Notes: generated from the sequence alone by a model not told the origin. Positions 1-6,727 are shown, counted from the first letter of the stretch. The stretch: DNA of 18,394 bases from DASRDU01 sp035560235 (GCA_035560235.1 DATMAG010000102.1:1-18394), one strand, 5' to 3'. Made by a program: numbers and translations.

Positions 1-25
1 TGTAGTGGACCCCAAAAACTGGACA
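1..25 (+). repeat. Left terminal inverted repeat of the IS3 element
   Basis: It begins TGTAGTGGACCCC and matches the reverse complement of 1234-1258 at 24 of 25 positions; the mismatch is at base 9 (A versus C). It is the transposase-binding end of the element. Confidence 0.93.
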
Positions 26-68
26 GTTTTCAATCAACCGAATACAGTCCGGAAAGGGGAATCCACTC

Positions 69-374
69 ATGCCGAAACATCGAATTTTCAAGCCCGAATT
101 CAAAGCGCGTGTCGTCCTCCAGGTATTCACCGGAGCGAAGAGTGCGGCTCAGGTCTGTCGCGAGCATCAACTCAGTGAGCCACTGCTCACCACCTGGAAG
201 AAACAACTGCTCGCTCACGCCGACCTCGTCTTCGCACAGGAACGAGCAGCCACCTTTGCGCAGGTGCGGATCGCCGAACTCGAACGGATGGTCGGACGGT
301 TGACGATGGAGCTGGAAGCGGCAAAAAAAGCCTCGCAGCTCTTGAGCCCTCTCGCCAGCAGAAACGGGAGGTGA
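69..374 (+). CDS. IS3-family transposase OrfA (HTH protein)
   Basis: A 101-residue protein with an N-terminal helix-turn-helix of the HTH_Tnp_1 type (about residues 6-48, FKPEFKARVVLQVF through TTWKKQLL), followed by a leucine-zipper-like coiled coil (about 68-92, with IAELERMVGRL). In IS3 elements this protein binds the terminal repeats and supplies the N-terminal half of the frameshifted OrfAB transposase. The ATG follows a GGAA-type ribosome site. The ORF overlaps the integrase ORF by 4 bases, and an A7 run near its 3' end is positioned for -1 frameshifting. OrfA alone is expected to be a regulator of transposition. Confidence 0.92.
   Translation: MPKHRIFKPEFKARVVLQVFTGAKSAAQVCREHQLSEPLLTTWKKQLLAHADLVFAQERAATFAQVRIAELERMVGRLTMELEAAKKASQLLSPLASRNGR
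323..329 (+). promoter_or_regulatory. Programmed -1 frameshift slippery site (A AAA AAA)
   Basis: Seven consecutive A residues read as A AAA AAA in the OrfA frame, followed by G. This is the standard IS3-family slippery heptamer. Slipping back one base continues as SLAALEPSRQQKREV and then joins the integrase start without meeting a stop. The integrase frame is -1 relative to OrfA, as the mechanism requires. Confidence 0.8.
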
Positions 375-1228
375 TCGCAATGCTCAGGAGCGATTACCCG
401 ATCAGCCTGCTGTGCGACCTGCTGGAGGTAACCCGGAGCAGCTTCTACTATCAGCCCGCGGCAGCTGACGAGAGCGAGTTGCACGAGGCCCTCAATCAAC
501 TGGCGGCACAGTTCCCGACTTACGGCTCCCGACGGCTGGCCGCCCAGTTGGGCCGCGCACCCTATCATCTGCCGGTGAACCGCAAACAGGTCCGGCGCGT
601 CAGGCAGGAACTGGGCCTGCAATGCCGGATCAAGCGACGAACGATCCAGACCATCAACAGTCGGCCTGCGTTCCCGCGCTATCCGAATCTGGTGCGGGAA
701 CTGGCGATCATCCGCCCCGATCAGGTCTGGGTGTCTGACATCACTTACATCCACTTGCGCGAGGAGTTCATTTACCTCGCTATCATCATGGATGTCTTCA
801 CCCGGATTATTCGCGGCTGGCAGCTCGGACGCGGACGCGGAGGCGAACTGACACTCGGCGCACTCTCTCAGGCCCTCACCACAGGCCAGCCCGAGATTCA
901 TCATTCGGATCAAGGGCTGCAATACGCGGCCATCGAGTATACCGACCGGCTGCACGAGGCCGGGGTCCGGATCAGCATGGCCGAAGTTGGCCAGTCGGCA
1001 CAGAACGGTTATGCCGAGCGAGTCATTCGGACCATCAAGGAGGAAGAAGTCTGCCTCAACGATTACCACGACCTTGAACATGCCCGCTGCCAGATCGGGC
1101 AATTCATTGATGAAGTCTATCGGTCCAAACGGATCCATTCCTCGCTGGGGTATCTGACACCAGCGGAATTTGAGGCACAGTGGCATCAGCAACAGAAAGC
1201 TAATGCGGCCTCAAGAAAAAAGGGGTAA
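371..1228 (+). CDS. IS3-family transposase OrfB (DDE integrase)
   Basis: A 285-residue integrase-core protein. An HTH_21-like segment lies at about residues 45-95 (FPTYGSRRLAAQL), followed by the rve fold. Catalytic residues by position are D123 in VWVSDITYI, D180 in IHHSDQGLQY and E216 in NGYAERVIRTIK, with a basic residue seven positions after the glutamate as the family expects. The only independent start is a GTG at 371. The same frame is open back through the A7 run at 323, so the active product is probably the roughly 386-residue OrfAB fusion (69-1228). No internal stop or frameshift is seen. Confidence 0.93.
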   Translation: MIAMLRSDYPISLLCDLLEVTRSSFYYQPAAADESELHEALNQLAAQFPTYGSRRLAAQLGRAPYHLPVNRKQVRRVRQELGLQCRIKRRTIQTINSRPAFPRYPNLVRELAIIRPDQVWVSDITYIHLREEFIYLAIIMDVFTRIIRGWQLGRGRGGELTLGALSQALTTGQPEIHHSDQGLQYAAIEYTDRLHEAGVRISMAEVGQSAQNGYAERVIRTIKEEEVCLNDYHDLEHARCQIGQFIDEVYRSKRIHSSLGYLTPAEFEAQWHQQQKANAASRKKG

Positions 1229-1233
1229 AGTAG

Positions 1234-1258
1234 TGTCCAGTTTTTGGGGGCCACTACA
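1234..1258 (-). repeat. Right terminal inverted repeat of the IS3 element
   Basis: It ends GGGGGCCACTACA on the plus strand. Read on the minus strand it is the partner of the left end. It lies 5 bp after the stop codon of the integrase ORF. Confidence 0.93.
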
Positions 1259-1374
1259 GACTTCAATATCATCCCGCCATCGTTTCCATGCCGCGCGATT
1301 TGAGAATCATGCACGGCGAAGCGGATCTGCTGACTTATGACAAAGAGAACGATGTCTTTCGCACTAGGTCGTGA
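1259..1374 (+). pseudogene. 3' remnant of a gene cut by the IS element
   Basis: An open frame runs directly out of the IS right end to a TGA at 1372-1374, giving about 38 residues that include LQYHPAIVSMPRDLRIMHG and end in DVFRTRS. There is no start codon with a ribosome site, and the composition reads like a protein C-terminus. I do not recognise the family. The simplest reading is that the IS inserted into this gene, whose 5' part lies left of the window. It ends 12 bp before the stop of the converging response-regulator gene. It could also be a chance frame. Confidence 0.4.
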
Positions 1375-1386
1375 TTGTTTCCGCAG

Positions 1387-2811
1387 TCATTCTTTATCGC
1401 CTGAATCAATGACGCCGCGTAGCGACTCATTGCTCTCAGCCACTTCTTCCAGGATCGTGCTGACTGTGCGCGCGTCCATCCCCAAATAACGAGCCACCAC
1501 CGATTCCTGCCCGAAGTAAAGATAAGCCTGCGTCACATACCAGTTTCGCAGATCACGAATCGTCGGCCATTCATCGCGTCTGAGGCTGCTCATCGCGCTC
1601 CAGAATGGCAGATTGGCTTTCCGTTGTTGCGGGTTGGCGACGTTGATGTGGCGGAGGACGTCTTCGCGGAAAACGAAGCGACCCGGAAACGTGATGAACT
1701 GTTGAATCACACTTTCAAGCTCCCGCACATTGCCCGGCCACTCGTAAGCGCAAAGCAATTCCATCGCTTCGTCCGTGACGATGATCTCTCTCGCAGCGCG
1801 TTGACAGAAGTGAGCCACGAGCAGCGGGATGTCTTCCCGCCGGTCGCGCAGATCGGGCAAGTAGATGTTTACGACGTTAAGCCGGTAATAGAGGTCTTCG
1901 CGGAATTCGCCTTTTTTGACCGCCTCGGCAATGTTTGTATTCGTCGCAGCAATGACCCGCACGTCAACTTCGATATTTTCGCGCCCGCCGACGCGACGGA
2001 TCACGCGCTCCTGCAACGCGCGCAGCAGCTTGGCTTGCAGATCGGGTTTGAGCGATTGCACTTCGTCAAGGAAGAGCGTGCCCTCATGGGCGGCCTCAAA
2101 CAGGCCTTTCTTCGATTCGCCCGCGCCGGTGAACGCGCCTTTGACGTGGCCGAAGAGTTCCGACTCGACCAACTGTTCGGGCAGCGCGCCACAGTTGATG
2201 TCCACGAGCGGTTTTTTCGCGCGCGGGCTGTTGAAGTGAATCGCGCGGGCGATGAGTTCCTTGCCCGTGCCCGTGCGGCCGCTGATGAGCACGGTGGCGT
2301 TGGTCGGCGCGACACGTTCAACGATTTGATAGATGCGCTGCATCGCAGGCGATTTGCCGATGATCTGGCTGAACTGGTAACGCTCCTGCGCCTGCGTTTC
2401 GAGTTGCGCGACGCGCGTGCGCAAGCTGCGGCGTTCGAGCGCCCGTTCGACGCTCATCTGCGCGTCGGCCAGTTGCAGCGGCTTGCTCAAATAATCCTCC
2501 GCGCCGCGCCGCATCGCCTCGACCGCCGTATCTATTGAGCTGAAGGCGGTCATCATGATGACGACGGTCCCGGGGTAGCGCGCCTTGATCTCGGCCAATA
2601 GCTCAAGGCCGTCCATGCCGGACATGTGAATGTCGGTCAGGACCAGGTCAGGCAACTCCTTATCTAACAACTCCAACGCCTCGCATCCGTCGTGAGCCGT
2701 CGCCACCTCATAGCCGCAGCGCGCCAGGAAAGCGGCCAGCGTGTCGCGCAGGTGGGCGTCATCCTCGACGATCAGGAGCTTGTGAGTCTCTTTTTTCGTT
2801 GTTTTCCTCAT
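1387..2811 (-). CDS. NtrC-family sigma54-dependent response regulator
   Basis: A 474-residue cytoplasmic transcription activator. The receiver domain (about 10-125) has the acidic pocket VEDD, the phospho-acceptor D60 in LVLTDIHMSG and the conserved K110 in LSKPL. The AAA+ domain (about 148-375) has Walker A GRTGTGKE (178-185), the sigma54-contact loop GAFTGA (225-230), Walker B TLFLDE (245-250) and WPGNVRE (358-364). The C-terminus (about 420-460) contains a Fis-like HTH, ARYLGMDARTVSTIL. All signature residues are intact, so it should activate RpoN promoters on phosphorylation by the kinase encoded 30 bp upstream. The target promoters are not identifiable here. The ribosome site is weak, suggesting coupling to the kinase gene. 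Confidence 0.95.
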   Translation of the reverse strand: MRKTTKKETHKLLIVEDDAHLRDTLAAFLARCGYEVATAHDGCEALELLDKELPDLVLTDIHMSGMDGLELLAEIKARYPGTVVIMMTAFSSIDTAVEAMRRGAEDYLSKPLQLADAQMSVERALERRSLRTRVAQLETQAQERYQFSQIIGKSPAMQRIYQIVERVAPTNATVLISGRTGTGKELIARAIHFNSPRAKKPLVDINCGALPEQLVESELFGHVKGAFTGAGESKKGLFEAAHEGTLFLDEVQSLKPDLQAKLLRALQERVIRRVGGRENIEVDVRVIAATNTNIAEAVKKGEFREDLYYRLNVVNIYLPDLRDRREDIPLLVAHFCQRAAREIIVTDEAMELLCAYEWPGNVRELESVIQQFITFPGRFVFREDVLRHINVANPQQRKANLPFWSAMSSLRRDEWPTIRDLRNWYVTQAYLYFGQESVVARYLGMDARTVSTILEEVAESNESLRGVIDSGDKE

Positions 2812-2841
2812 GCGAATGAACGCCTCATTGCGATCTGGGGC

Positions 2842-4066
2842 TTACGGCTCGGTTCCTTTTTCATGCGCCGCGGGAACAATGGCCGCTTTCGGCTGCGTGT
2901 GACGGTGTTGCGGAAGCGCGGCAGGGAGCGTGACTGTGAAGCGAGCCCCACCGCCATCGAGATTCTCGGCCGTGATGCGCCCGTGATGCCCTTCGACGAT
3001 TTGCCTGGTGATCGCCAACCCCAGCCCGGTTCCGCCTTCGGCGCCGCGCGTCGTATAGAAGAAGTCGAAGATTTTGTCCAGGTCCGCTGGAGCAATGCCG
3101 GGGCCGGTGTCTTCGACAACGAGCGCGACGGCGTTCGGCTCGCGGCTCCGATTCTCGGCGACGCCAGGGTGAATTGTGATTCGCCCGCCGCCCTCCATCG
3201 CCTGCCTGGCGTTGGTCAGCAGGTTGAGCAGCACTTGCTGCAACTGAGCTGCGTCGCCCCACACCGGCGGCGTGGGGCGGCGGCTTCAAACGACGTCTCG
3301 ATGCGCGCCTTGCGCAACTCGTAACTCATCAACTCCAAAGTCTCGTGCGCCAAATGGCGAAGATCAACAGATGAATACTGCGCCGGGGCCTGGCGAACGA
3401 AGTTGAGCAGGCTGCGCATCATCTCGGTGACGCGTCGCGCCTGGGTGACGATCCTCCCCAGATCGCTGGCTATGCGTGAATCCGGCTCAACATCCAGCCG
3501 CAGCATTTCGGCGATGTTGGCCACGACGCTCAATGGCGTGGAGACCTCGTGCGCCACTGCGGAAACCATCTGTCCGGCCAGCGACATGCGCTCGGTCTGA
3601 ATCAAATGTCGCTCAATCACGCGCTCGCGCGTGATATCGCGAATGACGTGAATGAAATTGCCCGCCTGTTGCGCGGTCTCTGGCACACTGGTGACGCGCA
3701 GGTTGAGTATTCTGTCGCGCGCGCGGTTGATAAGTTCGCGCTCGACTACGCCGTCACTTCCGGGAGACTGTAAGTGAGGGCAGTCCTGACCTTCGGCGAG
3801 TAGTGAATGGCAGGTGTCTCCGATCACTTCATCGGGGGCGCAGTTGAAGAGGCGCAGCACGGAGTCGCTGGCCTGTGTGATGCGGCCCGCCGCGTCGGTG
3901 ACGATGATTGCGTCGCTGATAGCGTTGAAGGTCGATTCGAGTAGCGCGTGCGCCCGCCGCGCCTCGGCGAGCAGCTCGCCCTGTCCGCTCAGCGCGTGTT
4001 GGAGCAGAGCCGCGCGCTCCGAGAGGTCGTCGGGGTTGTGACTGTCGGTATTTTCGGCGCGTTCAT
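2842..4066 (-). pseudogene. PAS-domain sensor histidine kinase with two frameshifts
   Basis: A soluble kinase partner of the NtrC-type regulator. The pieces are an N-terminal coiled coil (LSERAALLQHALSGQGELLA), a PAS domain (FNAISDAIIVTDAAGR onward, with a Cys pair in DTCHSLLAEGQDCPH), a HisKA domain with H-box AVAHEVSTPLSVV, and a HATPase with N box NLLTNARQAM, G1 DTGPGIA and G2 GGTGLGLAI. There is no membrane segment. The ATG at 4066 has an AGGAGG ribosome site 6 bases ahead, but its frame stops after about 31 codons. One added base near the GGGG at 4032-4035 joins it to the PAS frame. A second added base near the GGGG at 3274-3277 joins HisKA to HATPase (giving EAAAPTPPVWGD). With both repairs the gene encodes 408 residues. 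It is either a recent pseudogene or carries sequencing errors in homopolymers. Confidence 0.85.
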
Positions 4067-4119
4067 CGGTTGCCTCCTCATCGTTTTACCAATCCTACTT
4101 GACTTGGCTGCTAACGATA

Positions 4120-4157
4120 AAGGCCGGAAGACCGAAATTAGAAATTGATCCGGCCTT
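4120..4157. repeat. Inverted repeat upstream of the kinase gene
   Basis: A perfect 9-bp stem, AAGGCCGGA at 4120-4128 and TCCGGCCTT at 4149-4157, with a 20-base loop, lies about 55 bp ahead of the kinase start. On the minus strand it is followed by only a few Ts. It could be a weak terminator or an operator for the kinase operon; the sequence does not decide. Confidence 0.45.
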
Positions 4158-4356
4158 GAGGACCAGCCTGCAAGCAGGTTTGCAAAGGGTTGACAGTTGA
4201 TTATCGCGATTACAGTAACTTTGCTAACCCGCTGATTTCGCATCGTAAGGAGCCGTTCGTCATTCCAGACTATCAACATTATCAAAAATTTGCGCGCTTG
4301 ACGCAGCAGGAGGAAAAATGGGGATTGCTTAGTGAGACAAACACGATCGGCACAAG

Positions 4357-4387
4357 GGACGGCTAGTATAGAGGCTTGGCTGAGCAG
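4357..4387 (+). repeat. 31-bp direct repeat, copy 1
   Basis: It starts GGACGGCTAGTATAGAGGCT and is identical over 31 bp to 4422-4452. The two copies are 65 bp apart, start to start, with 34 bp of unrelated sequence between them. It contains the TAG that ends the first part of the relic frame. Confidence 0.9.
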
Positions 4388-4421
4388 CTGTCGAACCCTG
4401 CTCTGAATAACAGAGGCGCCT

Positions 4422-4452
4422 GGACGGCTAGTATAGAGGCTTGGCTGAGCAG
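4422..4452 (+). repeat. 31-bp direct repeat, copy 2
   Basis: An exact second copy of 4357-4387. No third copy is seen in the window and no cas gene is nearby, so a small duplication or insertion scar is more likely than a CRISPR array. Confidence 0.9.
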
Positions 4453-4572
4453 GGTGCAAAGTTGCAGGGGCATCGGCTTATCCGTGCGGAAAAACGCGGG
4501 AATGAATTCAGCAAAACAACAGACGAAGTACAGCCACCCTACGACCAGATCGAAGAACACAATTCGCGGTAA

Positions 4573-4742
4573 AGGAAGAGCATTCTGACACTACGTTGGC
4601 CAACCTCTGACGCCGTGCGATCCAAGTTCGCCTCTCCCGATAAAGTGTCACCGAAGTTCAGGAACACGCTTGGACATCTCAATGGAGCAGCATCTCAAGT
4701 GACAGATTTCAATCCCAATGTGTCCGCAAATGTGTCCGCAAA
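4573..4742. other. Gene-less stretch with a 12-bp tandem repeat
   Basis: No supported gene lies here. A plus-strand frame stays open from 4573 to a TGA at 4774 but has no start, ribosome site or recognisable motif. The one clear feature is a perfect tandem pair of AATGTGTCCGCA at 4717-4728 and 4729-4740, just beyond the tRNA terminator. Its position downstream of a tRNA 3' end makes an old integration scar possible, but no integrase or second attachment copy is visible. Confidence 0.4.
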
Positions 4743-4770
4743 GCAAAACGGGCACCGTGAAGATGCCCGT
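4743..4770 (-). terminator. Intrinsic terminator of the tRNA-Pro unit
   Basis: On the minus strand, ACGGGCA and TGCCCGT form a 7-bp stem with a 9-base loop, followed by TTTTGCTTT. It begins 20 bp past the tRNA 3' end and should end the ihf-merR-tRNA transcript. Confidence 0.75.
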
Positions 4771-4789
4771 AAATGATTGAATCTAAAAG

Positions 4790-4863
<74 letters not shown>

Positions 4864-4969
4864 GTTTCAGAGAAGAACAACCAAAAGGAGAGAGAATCGA
4901 AAGGAGGCTGACTGAACTGAAGCATTCTGAATCAGACAACCAGACGATTTATTACGAAGGCGAGTTATC

Positions 4970-5449
4970 TTAGCTGTCCTGCCGGAGGTCTGTCAACAAA
5001 TCCTCCAGCATCAGCCTGAGCCGGAAGAGCGCATCGCGGGAAAGGGGCCGCGCGGCTGAACCCGCAAGTGATTCCCTGAGCGCAGACTCACCGGTTCCGT
5101 TTGGCGGCTGGGGGACTGCTTCGACGGATGGGCCGGATGAGGTAACGATTTTCAGCCGGGCAGACACGCCGCGTCCTTCATTCATCAGCCTCTTTCTGGC
5201 CCCGGCAATCGTGAAGCCTTCATCGTAGAGCAGTTCCTTGATGCGCAGTGCCATCTCGACATCCTTGCGTCGGTAGGTGCGCTGTCCAGCACGATTCTTC
5301 TGCGGCTGCAGCATGGGAAATTCGGATTCCCAGTAACGCAGCACGTGCGCCTGCACTCCGACCAGTTCACAGACCTCACCGATCTTGAAAAAGAGTTTAT
5401 CGGGAATCACCGGTGATGCGGGCGTGGTGGTCTGCCTGGAACTGCTCAT
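4970..5449 (-). CDS. MerR-family transcriptional regulator (IHF-linked type)
   Basis: A 159-residue protein with an N-terminal MerR winged-HTH: LFFKIGEVCELVGVQAHVLR, then YWESEF, then QRTYRRKDVEMALRIKELLY and GFTIAGARKRL (about residues 19-88). The region after residue 95 is low in conserved features and rich in S, P and A, ending in a short helical tail. There is no metal-binding cysteine cluster, so this is the small uncharacterised MerR type that habitually follows an IHF-alpha gene. A TTG 12 bases upstream (5461) could also start it, but its AAAGG is directly adjacent, so I prefer the ATG. It lies 33 bp behind the IHF gene and probably shares its promoter. Confidence 0.9.
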   Translation of the reverse strand: MSSSRQTTTPASPVIPDKLFFKIGEVCELVGVQAHVLRYWESEFPMLQPQKNRAGQRTYRRKDVEMALRIKELLYDEGFTIAGARKRLMNEGRGVSARLKIVTSSGPSVEAVPQPPNGTGESALRESLAGSAARPLSRDALFRLRLMLEDLLTDLRQDS

Positions 5450-5482
5450 AATCTGTCCCAACCTTTCGGTAAAGAGTGCTGA

Positions 5483-5791
5483 TCAGATTTCGCCTTCCTT
5501 CTCAGCCGGACTGACGCTCACTCCCGAATCACGGAGCGAGCGTGAGGGACGAAAGACCAGTGCGCGCTTTGCAGGCAACTGAATGGCTTCACCAGTCACA
5601 GGATTGCGCCCGCGTCGCTCCCTGCGCTTGACGATCTCCAGCGTGCCGAACCCGACAATATGGACTTCCTCCCCACTGAGCAAATGATGCCTGATGATGT
5701 CAAAAATCAGGTCAACGATGCGCCGAGATTCCTGAGTTGAGATCCCGCCATGCCGCTCATACACGGCACGAGCCAGTTCTGCCCTGGTCAT
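5483..5791 (-). CDS. IHF/HU-family DNA-bending protein (IHF-alpha-like)
   Basis: A 102-residue nucleoid protein. The family core is intact: MTRAELARAVYERHGGIS helix, then VHIVGFGTLEIVKRRERRGR, then the beta-arm tip RNPVTGE with the DNA-intercalating proline, and AKRALVFRPSRSLRD. The length is slightly over the usual 90-100 because of a short acidic tail. Being upstream of a MerR gene and tRNA-Pro favours IHF-alpha over HU, though phenylalanyl-tRNA synthetase genes, the common upstream neighbours, are absent. It is a dimeric architectural factor that could assist sigma54 promoters such as those served by the NtrC-type regulator. That link is inference. Start ATG at 5791 follows a modest AGGT site. 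Confidence 0.93.
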   Translation of the reverse strand: MTRAELARAVYERHGGISTQESRRIVDLIFDIIRHHLLSGEEVHIVGFGTLEIVKRRERRGRNPVTGEAIQLPAKRALVFRPSRSLRDSGVSVSPAEKEGEI

Positions 5792-5853
5792 CGCAGACTA
5801 CCTGATAAAGTTGCGTAATGCCGAAAAAGAAGGAGAACTACAAAGGCAGCAGA

Positions 5854-5882
5854 ATGTTACGGCTTTGGTCTGCGAGTGTCAA
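5854..5882 (-). promoter_or_regulatory. Sigma70-like promoter of the ihf-merR-tRNA unit
   Basis: On the minus strand, a perfect -35 TTGACA (5877-5882) and a -10 TAACAT (5854-5859) are separated by 17 bp. Transcription would start near 5847, giving a leader of about 55 nt before the IHF gene. Confidence 0.65.
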
Positions 5883-6011
5883 CAATTCATTCCGGCTGTC
5901 TTTGCGACACATCACTGCCTCCTCAACAGCAGCCACTCTCGGACATTCCTGATGTGCTCCGGCAGCCGGAAAAAATCTCCCGTCTGTGTCCTGGATTTCT
6001 TTCATTTCCGC

Positions 6012-6041
6012 TTGACACATAAAACTGGCGTCACTTAGTAT
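6012..6041 (+). promoter_or_regulatory. Sigma70-like promoter of the cold-shock gene
   Basis: A perfect -35 TTGACA (6012-6017) and a -10 TAGTAT (6036-6041) are separated by 18 bp. It diverges from the ihf promoter 130 bp away. Predicted initiation near 6048 leaves a leader of about 380 nt before the csp ATG. Confidence 0.6.
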
Positions 6042-6174
6042 GCGCGCTGCCTGAAGCTACTATCAGTATTATCGTAGTAACGACAAGGCGCGCCGTTCGT
6101 TGTTCACTTTTACCTGGCAACATTCAAGGTAACAGTAGTTCGTTGTGCATTGCCCCGAAGTCTTTCCAACAAGG

Positions 6175-6225
6175 AGCCGCAATCTGAGCTGGGAGTAATG
6201 ACTCCCGACTGAGGTTGCGGCTTTT
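6175..6225 (+). terminator. Possible intrinsic terminator/attenuator in the csp leader
   Basis: Arms AGCCGCAA (6175-6182) and TTGCGGCT (6215-6222) pair perfectly. An inner hairpin GGGAGT-AATG-ACTCCC occupies 6191-6206, and TTTT then GGTTT follows the stem. The U tract is short, so partial termination or a structured RNA element is as likely as a full terminator. Confidence 0.45.
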
Positions 6226-6374
6226 GGTTTGTCAGGGCTTCGCGGTCGGTCACTGTGAGCATCGCCCCGCAACACCCAGCTATCAGCTTTACCAGCCCGG
6301 CGGTCACTCAGACAGCGAAGACAGGGCCTGGCCCTTTTGATTACTGAGCGAGCGGGACTTGTGTTTCAACCCCG

Positions 6375-6395
6375 ACGAGCTCCTCAACGGCTCGT
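6375..6395 (+). promoter_or_regulatory. Hairpin near the csp ribosome site
   Basis: ACGAGC (6375-6380) and GCTCGT (6390-6395) pair around the loop TCCTCAACG. The loop's TCCTC is complementary to GAGGA inside the ribosome site (AGGAGGATT, from 6410), so a loop-SD interaction that masks translation is possible. Confidence 0.3.
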
Positions 6396-6425
6396 TCAAG
6401 TCAAACCCAGGAGGATTAGTTCACC

Positions 6426-6641
6426 ATGGCAGACAAGAAACAAGGCAAGGTCAAATGGTTCAATAACAGCAAAGGCTACGGCTTTATTGAACAGCCCGAT
6501 GGCGGCGGTGATGTTTTCGTGCATTACTCGGCCATTCAGATGCAGGGCTTCAAGACGCTTGATGAAGGCATGACAGTCGAATTCGAGCTGATTCAGGGGC
6601 CGAAGGGGCAGCAGGCCGAGAAGGTGACCAGAGTGCAATAG
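6426..6641 (+). CDS. CspA-family cold-shock protein
   Basis: A 71-residue single cold-shock domain that binds single-stranded RNA/DNA and melts mRNA structure. RNP1 KGYGFI (about residues 16-21) and RNP2 VFVHYSAI (about 31-38) are intact, as is the opening GKVKWFNNSKGYGF. The length is typical for the family. The ATG follows AGGAGG with about 10 bases spacing. It is monocistronic, with its own promoter, a long leader and a strong terminator behind it. Confidence 0.97.
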   Translation: MADKKQGKVKWFNNSKGYGFIEQPDGGGDVFVHYSAIQMQGFKTLDEGMTVEFELIQGPKGQQAEKVTRVQ

Positions 6642-6674
6642 CATTGTCTCCCTCCCCGCTTTTCTTTACCCCGC

Positions 6675-6714
6675 AAATGCTCTGCTCAACGCCCACTGAG
6701 CAGAGCATTTTTTT
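6675..6714 (+). terminator. Strong intrinsic terminator of the csp gene
   Basis: A perfect 14-bp stem, AAATGCTCTGCTCA (6675-6688) with TGAGCAGAGCATTT (6697-6710), an 8-base loop and a run of seven T (6708-6714). It lies 33 bp after the csp stop and 13 bp before the converging DUF1501 stop, so it also separates the two units. Confidence 0.93.
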
Positions 6715-6727
6715 ATCTGCACTTCCC

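Larger units (their letters stand above)
1..1258 (+). mobile_element. IS3-family insertion sequence, complete
   Basis: A 1258-bp element bounded by near-perfect 25-bp terminal inverted repeats (24 of 25 match) that start TGTAGTGG. It carries the two-ORF arrangement of the IS3 family: a small HTH protein followed, in the -1 frame, by a DDE integrase. Both ORFs are open and the three catalytic acidic residues are present, so the element looks potentially active. The window begins exactly at the left terminus, so the 5' flank and target duplication cannot be seen. The right end abuts what looks like the tail of another gene. The IS group (IS2-, IS3-, IS407-like) cannot be fixed by eye. Confidence 0.95.
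4160..4572 (+). pseudogene. Relic reading frame with TAG stop and 65-bp duplication
   Basis: From 4160 an open frame without a good start reads protein-like text, including VDYRDYSNFANPLISHRKEP and FVIPDYQHYQKFARLTQQEE, and ends in NTIGTRDG at a TAG (4364-4366). A 65-bp partial duplication follows (31-bp repeats at 4357 and 4422). If the extra 65 bp is removed, the same frame resumes after the TAG as YRGLAEQGAKLQGHRLIRAE and ends at a TAA at 4570-4572. This is how a decayed gene looks: one nonsense codon plus one small duplication. I do not recognise the family, and the 5' end is missing. The alternative is chance open frames in non-coding DNA. Confidence 0.4.
6048..6425 (+). other. Long structured 5' leader of the cold-shock gene
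   Basis: About 378 bases between the predicted start site and the csp ATG hold no convincing gene. They contain an 8-bp stem with an inner hairpin at 6175-6222, a GGG/CCC hairpin followed by TTTT at 6324-6338, and a 6-bp stem at 6375-6395 just ahead of the ribosome site. Long leaders that refold with temperature are known for cspA-type genes in enteric bacteria. Whether this one does so, or hosts a separate small RNA, is not decided by sequence. I cannot match it to a named riboswitch. Confidence 0.45.

Noticed and set aside
215..1192. 325-residue minus-strand frame inside the IS element
   Set aside because: It is antisense to the transposase ORFs, has no recognisable domain and exists because of codon bias on the other strand.
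1624..2538. 304-residue plus-strand frame
   Set aside because: Antisense shadow of the NtrC-type regulator, whose motifs are all intact on the minus strand.
4357..4452. Minimal CRISPR array (two repeats, one spacer)
   Set aside because: Only two repeats, no third copy, no cas genes nearby, and the repeat lies within a decayed reading frame.
5811..6038. Small frames on both strands between ihf and csp
   Set aside because: They overlap the two divergent promoters, lack ribosome sites and show no family features.
6324..6338. GGGCCTGGCCC followed by TTTT as a second leader terminator
   Set aside because: The stem is only 3-5 bp with a very small loop; too weak to call on its own.
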